From Falsirhodobacter deserti (GTDB taxonomy: Bacteria > Pseudomonadota > Alphaproteobacteria > Rhodobacterales > Rhodobacteraceae), in the NCBI RefSeq assembly GCF_004015795.1, contig NZ_ML137218.1:662048-726047 (forward strand): a stretch of DNA of 64,000 bases. The letters run 5' to 3'. Below the pieces are notes generated by a model. The model did not search any database. It was given only the letters and a program-made list of their open reading frames with translations, and had not been told where the DNA came from. How positions within the stretch are numbered: the stretch's first letter is position 1; each line of letters begins with the position of its first letter. A program made the position numbers and the translations under genes. Of this stretch, positions 16,431 to 23,950 are shown one piece after another.

Positions 16431-17483
16431 ATGCCGCTGATCCACCATCAAGAATTGCAGAATTTCGCCGAAGCCATGCTTCTTGCTGCCGGCATGGAGG
16501 AGGACAAGGCCGAAGCCACCGCCGCCGTTCTGGTGGAAGGTGACATGATCGGCCATGACACGCACGGCGTCAGTCTGATTTCATGGTACATGGACGCGCT
16601 GGCCGACGGGTCGATGAACGGGCGCGGCGCGTACGAGGTTGTCAGCGATCGCGGGGCAAGCTTCGTCTGGGACGGGCACATGCTTCCGGGGGCGTGGCTT
16701 TTCACCAAGGCGCTGGATCAGGCGATGGACCGCGTGGCCACGCATGGCGTGGTGACGGCGGCGATCCGCAATTGCCATCATACCTGCGCCCTGTCGGCCT
16801 ATCTTCGGCGAGTGACGGAACGCGGGCTGATTGCGCAGATTTCTTGTTCCAACGCGGGTGCGGCGCGGGTTGCGCCTTTTGGCGGTCGTAAGGCGGTGCT
16901 GACGCCGAACCCCCTGGCGGTGGGCATGCCCACACGGTCCGACCCGATCCTTGTGGATGTTTCCACCTCCATCGCGACAACAACGATGGCGCAGCAACTG
17001 GCAAAGCGGGGGGAAAGGTTTCCGGGCGACTGGGCGCTGACGGCCGAAGGCGTGCCGACGGATGATCCCGCCGCCATGACCGAGCGCGGCGGCAGCCTGA
17101 TGCCATTGGGCGGGGCGGAAAAAGGCCACAAGGGCTTTGGCCTTGCGCTTATGGTGGATGTGCTGGGGCAGGGGTTGTCGGGCAAGGGCCGCGCCACGAC
17201 GCCTGCGGGCACATTTTCCCAGTCGGCAATGATACAGGTGATCGACCCCGAGGCGTTCTGCGGCGTCGATGCCTTTACCGAGCAATCGGAATGGACGGCG
17301 CAGGCCTGCCGCAGCAACCCGCCCGCCGAAGGGCAGGGGCCGGTGCGGGTTCCCGGCGACAGCGCCGCCCGCAAACGCCGCAGTGCGCTGGAGGCGGGGG
17401 TGCCCATCTCGGACGAGCTTCACGCAAAGCTGCGGCGTGCCGCCGCCCGTTCAGGCGTTTCGCTGCCGGCTGCGCTGGCTTAA
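16431..17483 (+). CDS. Ldh/MDH2-family (malate/L-lactate/ureidoglycolate-type) NAD(P)-dependent oxidoreductase
   Basis: A 350-residue protein of the type 2 malate/L-lactate dehydrogenase family. It starts at ATG 16431 behind GGAGG; longer frames upstream run through the terminator. Family marks are GHDTHGVSLI near 43-52 (the catalytic His), RNCHHTCALSAYL and the KGHKGFGLALMVDVL segment near the C-terminus. Members reduce 2-keto acids such as 2,3-diketogulonate or delta-piperideine-2-carboxylate, or oxidise malate, lactate or sulfolactate. Here it would complete a sugar-acid or hydroxyacid pathway. The stop overlaps the convergent HlyD-type gene by 4 nt in TTAA at 17480-17483. Confidence 0.85.
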   Translation: MPLIHHQELQNFAEAMLLAAGMEEDKAEATAAVLVEGDMIGHDTHGVSLISWYMDALADGSMNGRGAYEVVSDRGASFVWDGHMLPGAWLFTKALDQAMDRVATHGVVTAAIRNCHHTCALSAYLRRVTERGLIAQISCSNAGAARVAPFGGRKAVLTPNPLAVGMPTRSDPILVDVSTSIATTTMAQQLAKRGERFPGDWALTAEGVPTDDPAAMTERGGSLMPLGGAEKGHKGFGLALMVDVLGQGLSGKGRATTPAGTFSQSAMIQVIDPEAFCGVDAFTEQSEWTAQACRSNPPAEGQGPVRVPGDSAARKRRSALEAGVPISDELHAKLRRAAARSGVSLPAALA

Positions 17484-18346
17484 TCGGCTTCGGGCATCAC
17501 CGTGACGCTGGCCGTCATGCCGTTGGCCAGCGCAAAGCTGTGGGGGGCGCCTTCCAGCGCGATTTCCACGGGAATGCGCTGCGCCAGCCGGATCCACTGG
17601 AAGGATGGGGTCGGCGCCTGCAGCATCGAGGTCGACATGTCCTCGGAGAAGGAAATGCCGGTCGAGATGCCGGAAACACGACCCGAAAGCTCCTCGTCAT
17701 GCGCGATCAGGCGCACGCGGACGGGATCGCCCACGTCGATGCCGGAGATCTGCGTTTCCATGAAAAAGGCGTCGATGCGGAAGCTGTTCGTGTCGACCAT
17801 CACCATGGCATTGTTGCCCGCAGCCGCGAAATCCCCGACATTCGCCGTCAGGTTGGTGATCTGCCCGTCGCGCGGGGCGTGAACCTCGGTCCGTTGCAGA
17901 TCAAGCCGCGCGCGCTCCAGCGCGGCTTCGGCCGAGCGGACCTCGGCATCGGCGGCATCGGTGGCCAGAACCGCGGAGCGCACCTCCACCTCGGCGACGG
18001 ATCGGGGGCTGCTTTCCTGCTGACGAAGCAGCCGGTCTGCCTGCTGGCGGTTGTTTTCCGCGCGGGCGCGGGCGCTTGCAAGGCTTGCCTCGGCCTGCGT
18101 GACGGCAAGGCGATAATTGGAAGGATCGATCTTCATCAGCAGATCGCCCTTGCGCACCATCTGGTTGTTGGTCACCGGCACCTCGGTCACGGCGCCGGAT
18201 ACCTGCGGGGCGATCTGGATCAGATCGGCGCGCACATGGGCATCGCGCGTCCACGGGTCGCGGAACACATTGTCCCAGACATAGATGCCGGCGAACATCG
18301 CGGCGATGGCGATCAGCGTGGTCAGGATCAGACGGATCAGGATCAT
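17480..18346 (-). CDS. HlyD-family periplasmic adaptor of aromatic-acid efflux (AaeA-like)
   Basis: A 288-residue membrane fusion protein. The start chosen is ATG 18346, one base after the stop of the DUF1656 gene; a longer frame would overlap that gene. One N-terminal membrane helix (residues ~2-22) is followed by the lipoyl half-motif (ADLIQIAPQVSGAVTEV), a coiled-coil hairpin rich in Ala, Glu and Arg, the second lipoyl half (VHAPRDGQITNL) and a beta-barrel. With the DUF1656 and FUSC genes upstream it forms the AaeXAB type of exporter for hydroxylated aromatic acids. Confidence 0.88.
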   Translation of the reverse strand: MILIRLILTTLIAIAAMFAGIYVWDNVFRDPWTRDAHVRADLIQIAPQVSGAVTEVPVTNNQMVRKGDLLMKIDPSNYRLAVTQAEASLASARARAENNRQQADRLLRQQESSPRSVAEVEVRSAVLATDAADAEVRSAEAALERARLDLQRTEVHAPRDGQITNLTANVGDFAAAGNNAMVMVDTNSFRIDAFFMETQISGIDVGDPVRVRLIAHDEELSGRVSGISTGISFSEDMSTSMLQAPTPSFQWIRLAQRIPVEIALEGAPHSFALANGMTASVTVMPEAD

Positions 18347-18347
18347 C

Positions 18348-18551
18348 TTAAAGGTCCGGTAGAAGCGCGACGACAAGGCCGAGGAGAACAAAATAAAGCG
18401 CAAGGCGCGCCAGCGGAGGATGCCAGAACAGCCGCCATCCTGCCACGCGCAGCATCAGCGCGTCGATCACGAACCACAGCGCCGAGGCGATGATGGCGCA
18501 GATCAGAAGGCCGGGCAGGTAAAGGCCAAGGAAGGCAATCTCGGATTTCAT
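18348..18551 (-). CDS. DUF1656 small membrane protein (AaeX-like)
   Basis: A 67-residue protein with two hydrophobic segments (about residues 7-28 and 46-63), matching the DUF1656 family in size and layout. It always sits between FUSC and HlyD genes in Aae-type operons. It overlaps the FUSC gene by 4 nt. The role is unknown; it is presumed to help assembly of the efflux pair. Confidence 0.85.
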   Translation of the reverse strand: MKSEIAFLGLYLPGLLICAIIASALWFVIDALMLRVAGWRLFWHPPLARLALYFVLLGLVVALLPDL

Positions 18552-20608
18552 GGGGCACCGGCGGCTGGGGACAGAAGGTCTGCGGCCAGAAGCACGCGAA
18601 GCGCCTCGGCCTGAAGCAGGAAGCGTCGCACCAACGGATCGGCGCTGTCATGCGCGGCCTGATCAAGCGTGCGGAAGGCCGAAAGGTCGGCGCTGCGCCC
18701 GCGCACCCTGTCGCGCGTGGCGGCAAGCATCGGCGGAACCAGCGCGCCCAAATCGGCGGGCAGGGCGGGATCGGCGGCCGTGTTGCGCAGCCGGTCGCAG
18801 GCCAGCCCCGCGACCAGCGCACCGCGCGCCCGGCGGATCAGGTGGGCATCTTCCGGCCGGTCGGCATCAAGGCCCGAGGCGTAATCGCTGAACATGTCGA
18901 TCATCTCGTCGAAGAAGCGAAGGCGCGGCATGTGGTTTCGCGGCGCGGCCATGCGCATCAGAAGGCCGGTGGTGCCGCGGCGCAGATGGCGTTGCAGCCA
19001 GCCGTGATCTTCGGGAAAGATCACCGTGATCGCGATGATGAAGGCCGGCGGCAGCAGGGCCATCGTCGCGGCAACGTTGAACAGCGTCGAAGGGCTGAAG
19101 GTTGGCGTGTTCGACGGCTGCAACCCGATGGAGATCATGATCATGCTGCCGATCGCCAGCGGCAGAAGCTGGATTGCCCCCGCGATGAAGAAGATGACGA
19201 AGACGGTCACCCCCATCAGAAGGGCCAATGCCGGAAACCCTTCCACATGCGCGGTGGCCATCATCAGCCCGATGGAAATGCAAAGCCCCGAGAAAAGGCC
19301 CGGGGCAAGCGCCTTGCCCGCCATCACGCGCACGGGGCGCGGCACGATGGTTGGCAGCAGAAGCGACAATGCCGGCACGATCATCGCGAGGGAGTTCCCA
19401 CCCTTCCAGCCCGTGGCAAGCCAGATCGCGGAGATGAGGATCAGCATGATCGCCGGGCGAAGCCCGTATTGCACCGCCGCCAGCCTGTCACGATACCGGC
19501 GGGTGGAGGGAACATGACGGGGCGCTTCGGGCAGGCGGGCCAGCGCCACCTTCGCATCCACCAGCACCGCCCGCGCACGGGCAAGGGCCGCCAGCCGGCT
19601 TGCCAGATCCGCCAGCGATTGTTCCAGAACCGCCACATCGACGCGCCGCGCGGGAACCAGTGCCGATGCGTGAACCTCCAGCGACAGGGCGGCAGCCTCG
19701 TCCCCTGCATCCAGAAGGTCATCGGCGGCGGCCTCATCGCCCATGATGCGCGCGCAAAGCGCGGCAAGCACCTGCCGGGTGTTGCGAAGGTGGGGGATGT
19801 CGAATGCGGTTTCGGGGATATTCTCGCTGGCAAAGCGGATCGCCGTCAGGGCAACGGCCACGCGGTCAAGCTCATGCGCGACGCTGGCCATGCGCGGCTT
19901 GCGCCAGTTGTGACGCGACCGTTCATATGTCAGCGAACGCAGTTCGGTATGCGCGGCCCCTATGGCGGACATCACGCCCTTTTCCGGCGCGGCAAGCGGC
20001 GGATGCCGTTGCGCCAGAACGCTGTCGGCAAGCTGCCGCACGGCCCGCTGCGCCTGACCCAGCTGCGTGGCGGCGTTATCGGAAACCGACCGTGGGAAGA
20101 CGGTCAGCATCACCACGAAGCCGCAGACGATGGGAATCATCGTTTCCGTCATCCGCGCCAGCGTCAGCGGCCATGCCTGCGCGGGATCGGCCTGCGTGTC
20201 CAGGACGATGACCAGCGCCGTGAATCCGCAGGTGGCATAGCCATAGGCGTCGATCCCGCTTTCCATCCGCGTCAGGTAACCGACAAGGAAAATCAGGATC
20301 GCCGTAGCCCCGATCGCCTGCGGGGCCGATTGCGCAAAGCACAGCGCAATGGCAAATCCGGCCAGGGCGCCTGCGAAGGTGCCGGCCATGCGGGCGACGC
20401 TGCGCCACACCATGGTTCCCGCCTCGGGCCGCACGATCAGCGGCACGGTCATCAGCGCCCAGTAGGTGTGGTTCAGATCGAACAGGAAGGCGGTGAACAG
20501 CGACAGCACGACCGTCAGCGCAACCTTGAAGGCGTAAACGGCCCGCATGCCCGAGAAGTCGGGCATGCCACGGCGCAGTCCGATCGCCATGCTGCCCGCC
20601 TGCGTCAT
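18548..20608 (-). CDS. FUSC-family inner-membrane exporter (AaeB-like)
   Basis: A 686-residue protein of the fusaric-acid resistance/FUSC family. Two blocks of about six hydrophobic segments (residues ~25-190 and ~385-530) are separated by a cytoplasmic region of roughly 190 residues, the usual layout. The first half has the YWALMTVPLIVRPEAG segment, a family signature. It is the first gene of the aaeB-aaeX-aaeA-like operon on the minus strand and likely exports aromatic carboxylic acids or related weak acids. No LysR activator gene is next to it, unlike in E. coli. Confidence 0.9.
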   Translation of the reverse strand: MTQAGSMAIGLRRGMPDFSGMRAVYAFKVALTVVLSLFTAFLFDLNHTYWALMTVPLIVRPEAGTMVWRSVARMAGTFAGALAGFAIALCFAQSAPQAIGATAILIFLVGYLTRMESGIDAYGYATCGFTALVIVLDTQADPAQAWPLTLARMTETMIPIVCGFVVMLTVFPRSVSDNAATQLGQAQRAVRQLADSVLAQRHPPLAAPEKGVMSAIGAAHTELRSLTYERSRHNWRKPRMASVAHELDRVAVALTAIRFASENIPETAFDIPHLRNTRQVLAALCARIMGDEAAADDLLDAGDEAAALSLEVHASALVPARRVDVAVLEQSLADLASRLAALARARAVLVDAKVALARLPEAPRHVPSTRRYRDRLAAVQYGLRPAIMLILISAIWLATGWKGGNSLAMIVPALSLLLPTIVPRPVRVMAGKALAPGLFSGLCISIGLMMATAHVEGFPALALLMGVTVFVIFFIAGAIQLLPLAIGSMIMISIGLQPSNTPTFSPSTLFNVAATMALLPPAFIIAITVIFPEDHGWLQRHLRRGTTGLLMRMAAPRNHMPRLRFFDEMIDMFSDYASGLDADRPEDAHLIRRARGALVAGLACDRLRNTAADPALPADLGALVPPMLAATRDRVRGRSADLSAFRTLDQAAHDSADPLVRRFLLQAEALRVLLAADLLSPAAGAP

Positions 20609-20980
20609 TGCCGTCCCGCCCTTCCAATGAATACCGGCCCGAAGCGGATGTTTGTCCGTCGGGCCCGGTTAGAGATAGCGGCGATGGCCGATCAAGGCAA
20701 ATCGGTCAAAATGTCCAATGCGCGCAAACCGTAAGCACGGATCGCGACCTCACCCTTTAATTGCCGCGATCGATGAAGCCTGCCTGCTCCGAACACAAAA
20801 AGATGATAGGGGCTGCGACCTTTGAAGCCGTGCCGCGGCGCTGTGCTTTCAGGAACGAGTCGATGGACGCGGACGAGCACCTTCGTGCCAGTTCCATCGC
20901 CATCTCCTTGAAGATCCGGCGCGACAACGGGCGGATGGGCGCTGTTCCGTCAGCACCACGGGGGCACTATATGATCTGGC
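20609..20980. other. Intergenic region between the FUSC and HNH genes
   Basis: The promoters of the FUSC operon (minus) and the HNH gene (plus) should lie here. An open frame of 75 codons ending at 20988 crosses the region and overlaps the HNH start, but it has no recognisable motif and no good ribosome binding site. I see no RNA gene or mobile element. Confidence 0.4.
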
Positions 20981-21277
20981 ATGAGTGATCCCATATGCCC
21001 CCTGTGCAAGCGGCCCATCCCGCCCGACGTGCCGCAAAGCCTGCATCACCTGATCCCGCGCCTGAAGGGCGGGGCGAAGGGGCCGACAGTGCTTCTGCAT
21101 CACATCTGCCACAAGGAAATCCATGCTGCCCTTTCGGAGGCGGAACTGGCCCGCCGGTTCAACACCGTCGAGGCGCTGCTGACCCATCCGCGCATCGCCG
21201 CCTTTGCCGAATGGATCGCCCGCAGGCCGCCCGGCTTCCTGTCGCGTGTTCCCGGGGGCACGCGCAAACGCCGCTGA
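20981..21277 (+). CDS. Small HNH-type endonuclease domain protein
   Basis: A 98-residue protein with the layout of a compact HNH nuclease. Cys6/Cys9 (CPLC) and Cys43/His44 or His48 could bind structural zinc. His22-His23 (LHHLIP) is the usual first catalytic HH pair, and HHICHKEIH at 40-48 supplies the closing H. The second half (EAELARRFNTVEALLTHP) is helical and matches stand-alone HNH proteins that are common in Rhodobacterales. The biological role is not known; nothing nearby points to an intron, phage or restriction system. Confidence 0.75.
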   Translation: MSDPICPLCKRPIPPDVPQSLHHLIPRLKGGAKGPTVLLHHICHKEIHAALSEAELARRFNTVEALLTHPRIAAFAEWIARRPPGFLSRVPGGTRKRR

Positions 21278-21333
21278 GGGAACCGGCAGGCCGTCCTGCG
21301 GGTTGGGGTGGTGAACGTGAAAGGAGCTTTCCA

Positions 21334-21495
21334 ATGAGCGATCATGACAAGGAAAAGGTGCCGGGCGACGAGCCGGGCGAGGATGTGCGCCCCTCGGGTC
21401 CCGGCCAGATGAAGAACCCGCCCAAGGAATGGGACAAGGCAGACGAGGAATCGGACGAATCCTTTCCCGCCAGCGACCCGCCCGCGAATTACTGA
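21334..21495 (+). CDS. Small acidic protein with C-terminal SFPASDPP motif
   Basis: A 53-residue protein, hydrophilic and rich in Asp, Glu, Lys and Pro. The start at ATG 21334 has AAGGAG 7 nt upstream. The last residues DESFPASDPPANY carry the SFPASDPP motif that I recognise from many small or C-terminal segments of proteobacterial proteins; its job is unknown. It is followed directly by a strong terminator, so it is a complete short transcription unit or the end of the HNH unit. Confidence 0.7.
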   Translation: MSDHDKEKVPGDEPGEDVRPSGPGQMKNPPKEWDKADEESDESFPASDPPANY

Positions 21496-21500
21496 CCCAG

Positions 21501-21529
21501 AAACCCCGGCCTCACCGCCGGGGTTTTTT
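21501..21529 (+). terminator. Intrinsic terminator
   Basis: A 10-bp stem AAACCCCGGC/GCCGGGGTTT (21501-21510 with 21517-21526) with loop CTCACC runs into a T6 tract at 21524-21529. It ends the small-protein transcript just before the next gene. Confidence 0.9.
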
Positions 21530-21579
21530 CCTGTCGGTGCCGCAGCTATGCTGGCCATGAACTGGACAGGACGATCCTC

Positions 21580-23034
21580 ATGACATTGCTGCACTGGTCC
21601 GCCGCCGCCGAACGCGCACAGGCATCCTGCGATCTTTGGGGCAGGGATGCTCCGGGCGGGGCGGTTCTTGGGTTTGACCGCAATGGCATCCGCTTCGCAG
21701 TGGCCGGCGGCGTGGCGCGGGTGGGGGAACGCGGCGCCTTCACTGCCGATACGGTGGTGCGCTGGGCATCCGTGACCAAGCACGTGTTTGCCTGCTTCGT
21801 GCTGGAAAGCGGCCTGCCGCTGGATTCGACGCTGGGTTCCTTGCTGCCGATGCACCCGGTGCCGGGGGCCGTGACGGTTCGGCAGGCGCTGGCGATGCAG
21901 GGCGGGCTGCCCGACACGCGCGAGATGCTGACGCTGCTGGGGCTTCCGGCCGAAGTGGAAACGCGGGCTGCCGATCTTCTGGCCTTTTCCTGCGGGATTG
22001 ACCGGCTGAATGCCGATCCGGGTACCGAGGTCGCTTATTCCAATGCCGGTTACCGCTTAGTGGAGGCTGCGCAGGAAGCGCGGGGCCTGCGCTTTGCCGA
22101 TTGGGTGGCCCGGCAGGGTCACGGCATGGTCGCGCCGGATTACTGGGCCGAGCCTGTGGCCCATCTTGCGCCCGGGCATGTGCCGAAAGGCGAGGGGTGG
22201 GTCTTTGGCGGGCAGGGGATGCACCTTTCGGCGGCAGGCTCTCTGGCCGGATCGGCCACGCATCTGGCGCAATGGCTGATGCACCTGATGGAAGGGGGGC
22301 GGCTGACAACGCTTGCAGCCCCTGTGCCGCTGCGGGACGGGCGGAACACAGGCTATGGCCTGGGCATGCGGCTGACGCGGATCGGCAAGCGGCTGCTGCC
22401 GGGGCATGGCGGCGCGCAATCGGGCTATCGCTCGGCCTTTTTGCTGGATCCGGAGGCGGGGGTGGGCGTTTGCGTCGTTTCCAACCGCGACGATGCAGAT
22501 GCTTCGGACATTGCCGAAGCAGTGACGGGCGCGCTGCTGGGGGCATCGCCCGCGCACCAGCCTGCACGGAACTGGGCCCCCACGGGGCTTTACGTGGCCG
22601 AAACCGGGAACCTCTGGGCCGAGGTTCGCACTGCCACCATCGTGGTGCGGGATGCGGAGGAGAAGCTGTTCGCAGCGGATGGGGGCGTCATCTCGCATGC
22701 GCCGCAATCGGAAATCCGTCTGAAGGTCAGCGGCAAGGCGCTGGTGGGGGCGATCGGCCATCTTCCCGTGCGGCTTCTTCCGGCGCAGGCGGAACCGGCG
22801 GCAGGGGCGCTGGATGGATGGTGGGAACGTGACGGTGCTGCCTTCCGGATCCAGAACGACCATGTGCAGTGGGGTGCTGGGCCGCGCCGCGAGGTGTCGC
22901 CACTGGTGCCGCTGGGCGGCGGCCGCTGGCTGTTTTCGGCGCTTGGCCGGCGCATCTGCCTGCGCCGGCTGGACGGGGACCGGATCGAGCTGTCTCTGGG
23001 CCGTGCGCGCGTGATCGAATACGCGCGGCTTTAA
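21580..23034 (+). CDS. D-aminopeptidase-like serine hydrolase (penicillin-recognising family)
   Basis: A 484-residue protein with an N-terminal beta-lactamase-like domain. The nucleophile motif is SVTK (Ser64-Lys67), the second motif YSN (153-155), and a HGG motif comes later (LLPGHGGAQSG). About 150 C-terminal residues form a beta-rich region (TGLYVAETGNLWAEVR onward) as in D-aminopeptidase (DAP) of Ochrobactrum, which has two extra beta-barrel domains. No signal peptide is seen, so it is probably cytoplasmic. It would release N-terminal D-residues from peptides or amides; substrate choice is an inference from the layout. Confidence 0.72.
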   Translation: MTLLHWSAAAERAQASCDLWGRDAPGGAVLGFDRNGIRFAVAGGVARVGERGAFTADTVVRWASVTKHVFACFVLESGLPLDSTLGSLLPMHPVPGAVTVRQALAMQGGLPDTREMLTLLGLPAEVETRAADLLAFSCGIDRLNADPGTEVAYSNAGYRLVEAAQEARGLRFADWVARQGHGMVAPDYWAEPVAHLAPGHVPKGEGWVFGGQGMHLSAAGSLAGSATHLAQWLMHLMEGGRLTTLAAPVPLRDGRNTGYGLGMRLTRIGKRLLPGHGGAQSGYRSAFLLDPEAGVGVCVVSNRDDADASDIAEAVTGALLGASPAHQPARNWAPTGLYVAETGNLWAEVRTATIVVRDAEEKLFAADGGVISHAPQSEIRLKVSGKALVGAIGHLPVRLLPAQAEPAAGALDGWWERDGAAFRIQNDHVQWGAGPRREVSPLVPLGGGRWLFSALGRRICLRRLDGDRIELSLGRARVIEYARL

Positions 23035-23037
23035 CCG

Positions 23038-23688
23038 TCAGACCTTTTTGGTGGTGCCCAGTTCCTTGCGAAGTTCTTTTTCAAGATAGCGGCGCCCGAA
23101 GAAGCTGCCGATCTGCCGTGCCGTCACCTCCGTGGGGCGCAGGTGCCTGATTTCGCCCCCATCATCGCGGATGGTGACGTATTGGCGCGATGCCCCGTGA
23201 AGTTCTGCGGCAGCGGCAGTCACCGTTACGACGGTGATCGTCATGCAATGGATCATCATGTCATCGTGCACATCGGTGTTTTCCGCGCGTGCCCGGTCGA
23301 TCAGCGTGCGGAAGCGGCCGATGTCCTTTTCGCCCGCGCTTGCAAGCGGCCCCATATTCGTGGCGCCGCGCGCATCAATGTCGTCGGGCAGGTCATTGTT
23401 GTCCGTAAGCTTCTCGTTCCGCTCGGGGATGATGGCGCGGATGACGGTGCCGTCGTCCAGCGTCAGGTCCAGAATGACGTCTAGAATGAAGACAGGCTCC
23501 AGCCCCAGGTTGGTCACGAAGCAGTGGGCGTTCATGCCCTTGCCCCCGCCCGCCGTTATCAGGATCGAGGGTTTGTGCTGCCGGCGATAACTGGCGAGAA
23601 AAACGTTCAGATAAACAACCCAGATCAGAGCGGTCACACCGGTCATGGCCGCTGAAATCAGCGGGGCGTAATCAATAAGAGTCTCCAC
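23038..23688 (-). CDS. Membrane-anchored protein of unknown function
   Basis: A 216-residue protein with one N-terminal hydrophobic segment (residues ~10-33) followed by a soluble beta-rich region. The arrangement recalls small Rhodobacterales membrane proteins with an Ig-like or sensor-like cytoplasmic domain, but I do not recognise a named family. It starts 6 nt after the stop of a 51-codon gene on the same strand, and the two are likely co-transcribed. It is tail to tail with the D-aminopeptidase-like gene (3 nt apart). Confidence 0.6.
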   Translation of the reverse strand: METLIDYAPLISAAMTGVTALIWVVYLNVFLASYRRQHKPSILITAGGGKGMNAHCFVTNLGLEPVFILDVILDLTLDDGTVIRAIIPERNEKLTDNNDLPDDIDARGATNMGPLASAGEKDIGRFRTLIDRARAENTDVHDDMMIHCMTITVVTVTAAAAELHGASRQYVTIRDDGGEIRHLRPTEVTARQIGSFFGRRYLEKELRKELGTTKKV

Positions 23689-23694
23689 GTGCCG

Positions 23695-23850
23695 TCAGTC
23701 CCACTCTTTCGGGCTGCCGGGCTCTTTCAGCAGCGGTTCCACCGGCTGTTTCCGGATCTTCTGGCGTTCCTCTTCGGACTGGGCGGCGCGGATACGTTCT
23801 TCGCGCACTTCCTCGGCTTCTTGATGCGGATCGTCCTTGTCGATGCTCAT
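23695..23850 (-). CDS. Small charged protein of unknown function
   Basis: A 51-residue frame, MSIDKDDPHQEA at its start and EPGSPKEWD at its end, very rich in Glu, Arg and Lys and predicted to be a single helix. A GGGAG site lies about 10 nt upstream of its ATG, and it ends 6 nt before the membrane protein gene. The KEW/D ending recalls the KEWDK segment of the 53-residue protein at 21334, but the match is too short to call a family. The function is unknown. Confidence 0.5.
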   Translation of the reverse strand: MSIDKDDPHQEAEEVREERIRAAQSEEERQKIRKQPVEPLLKEPGSPKEWD

Positions 23851-23950
23851 CCTGATCTCCCGGTTTTGAGTTTACCAACCCGCGGCAAGGAACAGGGTTC
23901 CGCCGGAACCGCCCGCAGGGCCGGGTGTTCGCATGGGGAAGGAGAATACA

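Noticed and set aside
20761-20988. 75-codon plus-strand frame before the HNH gene
   Set aside because: No motif and no ribosome binding site, and it overlaps the HNH start. Kept only as a note on the gap.
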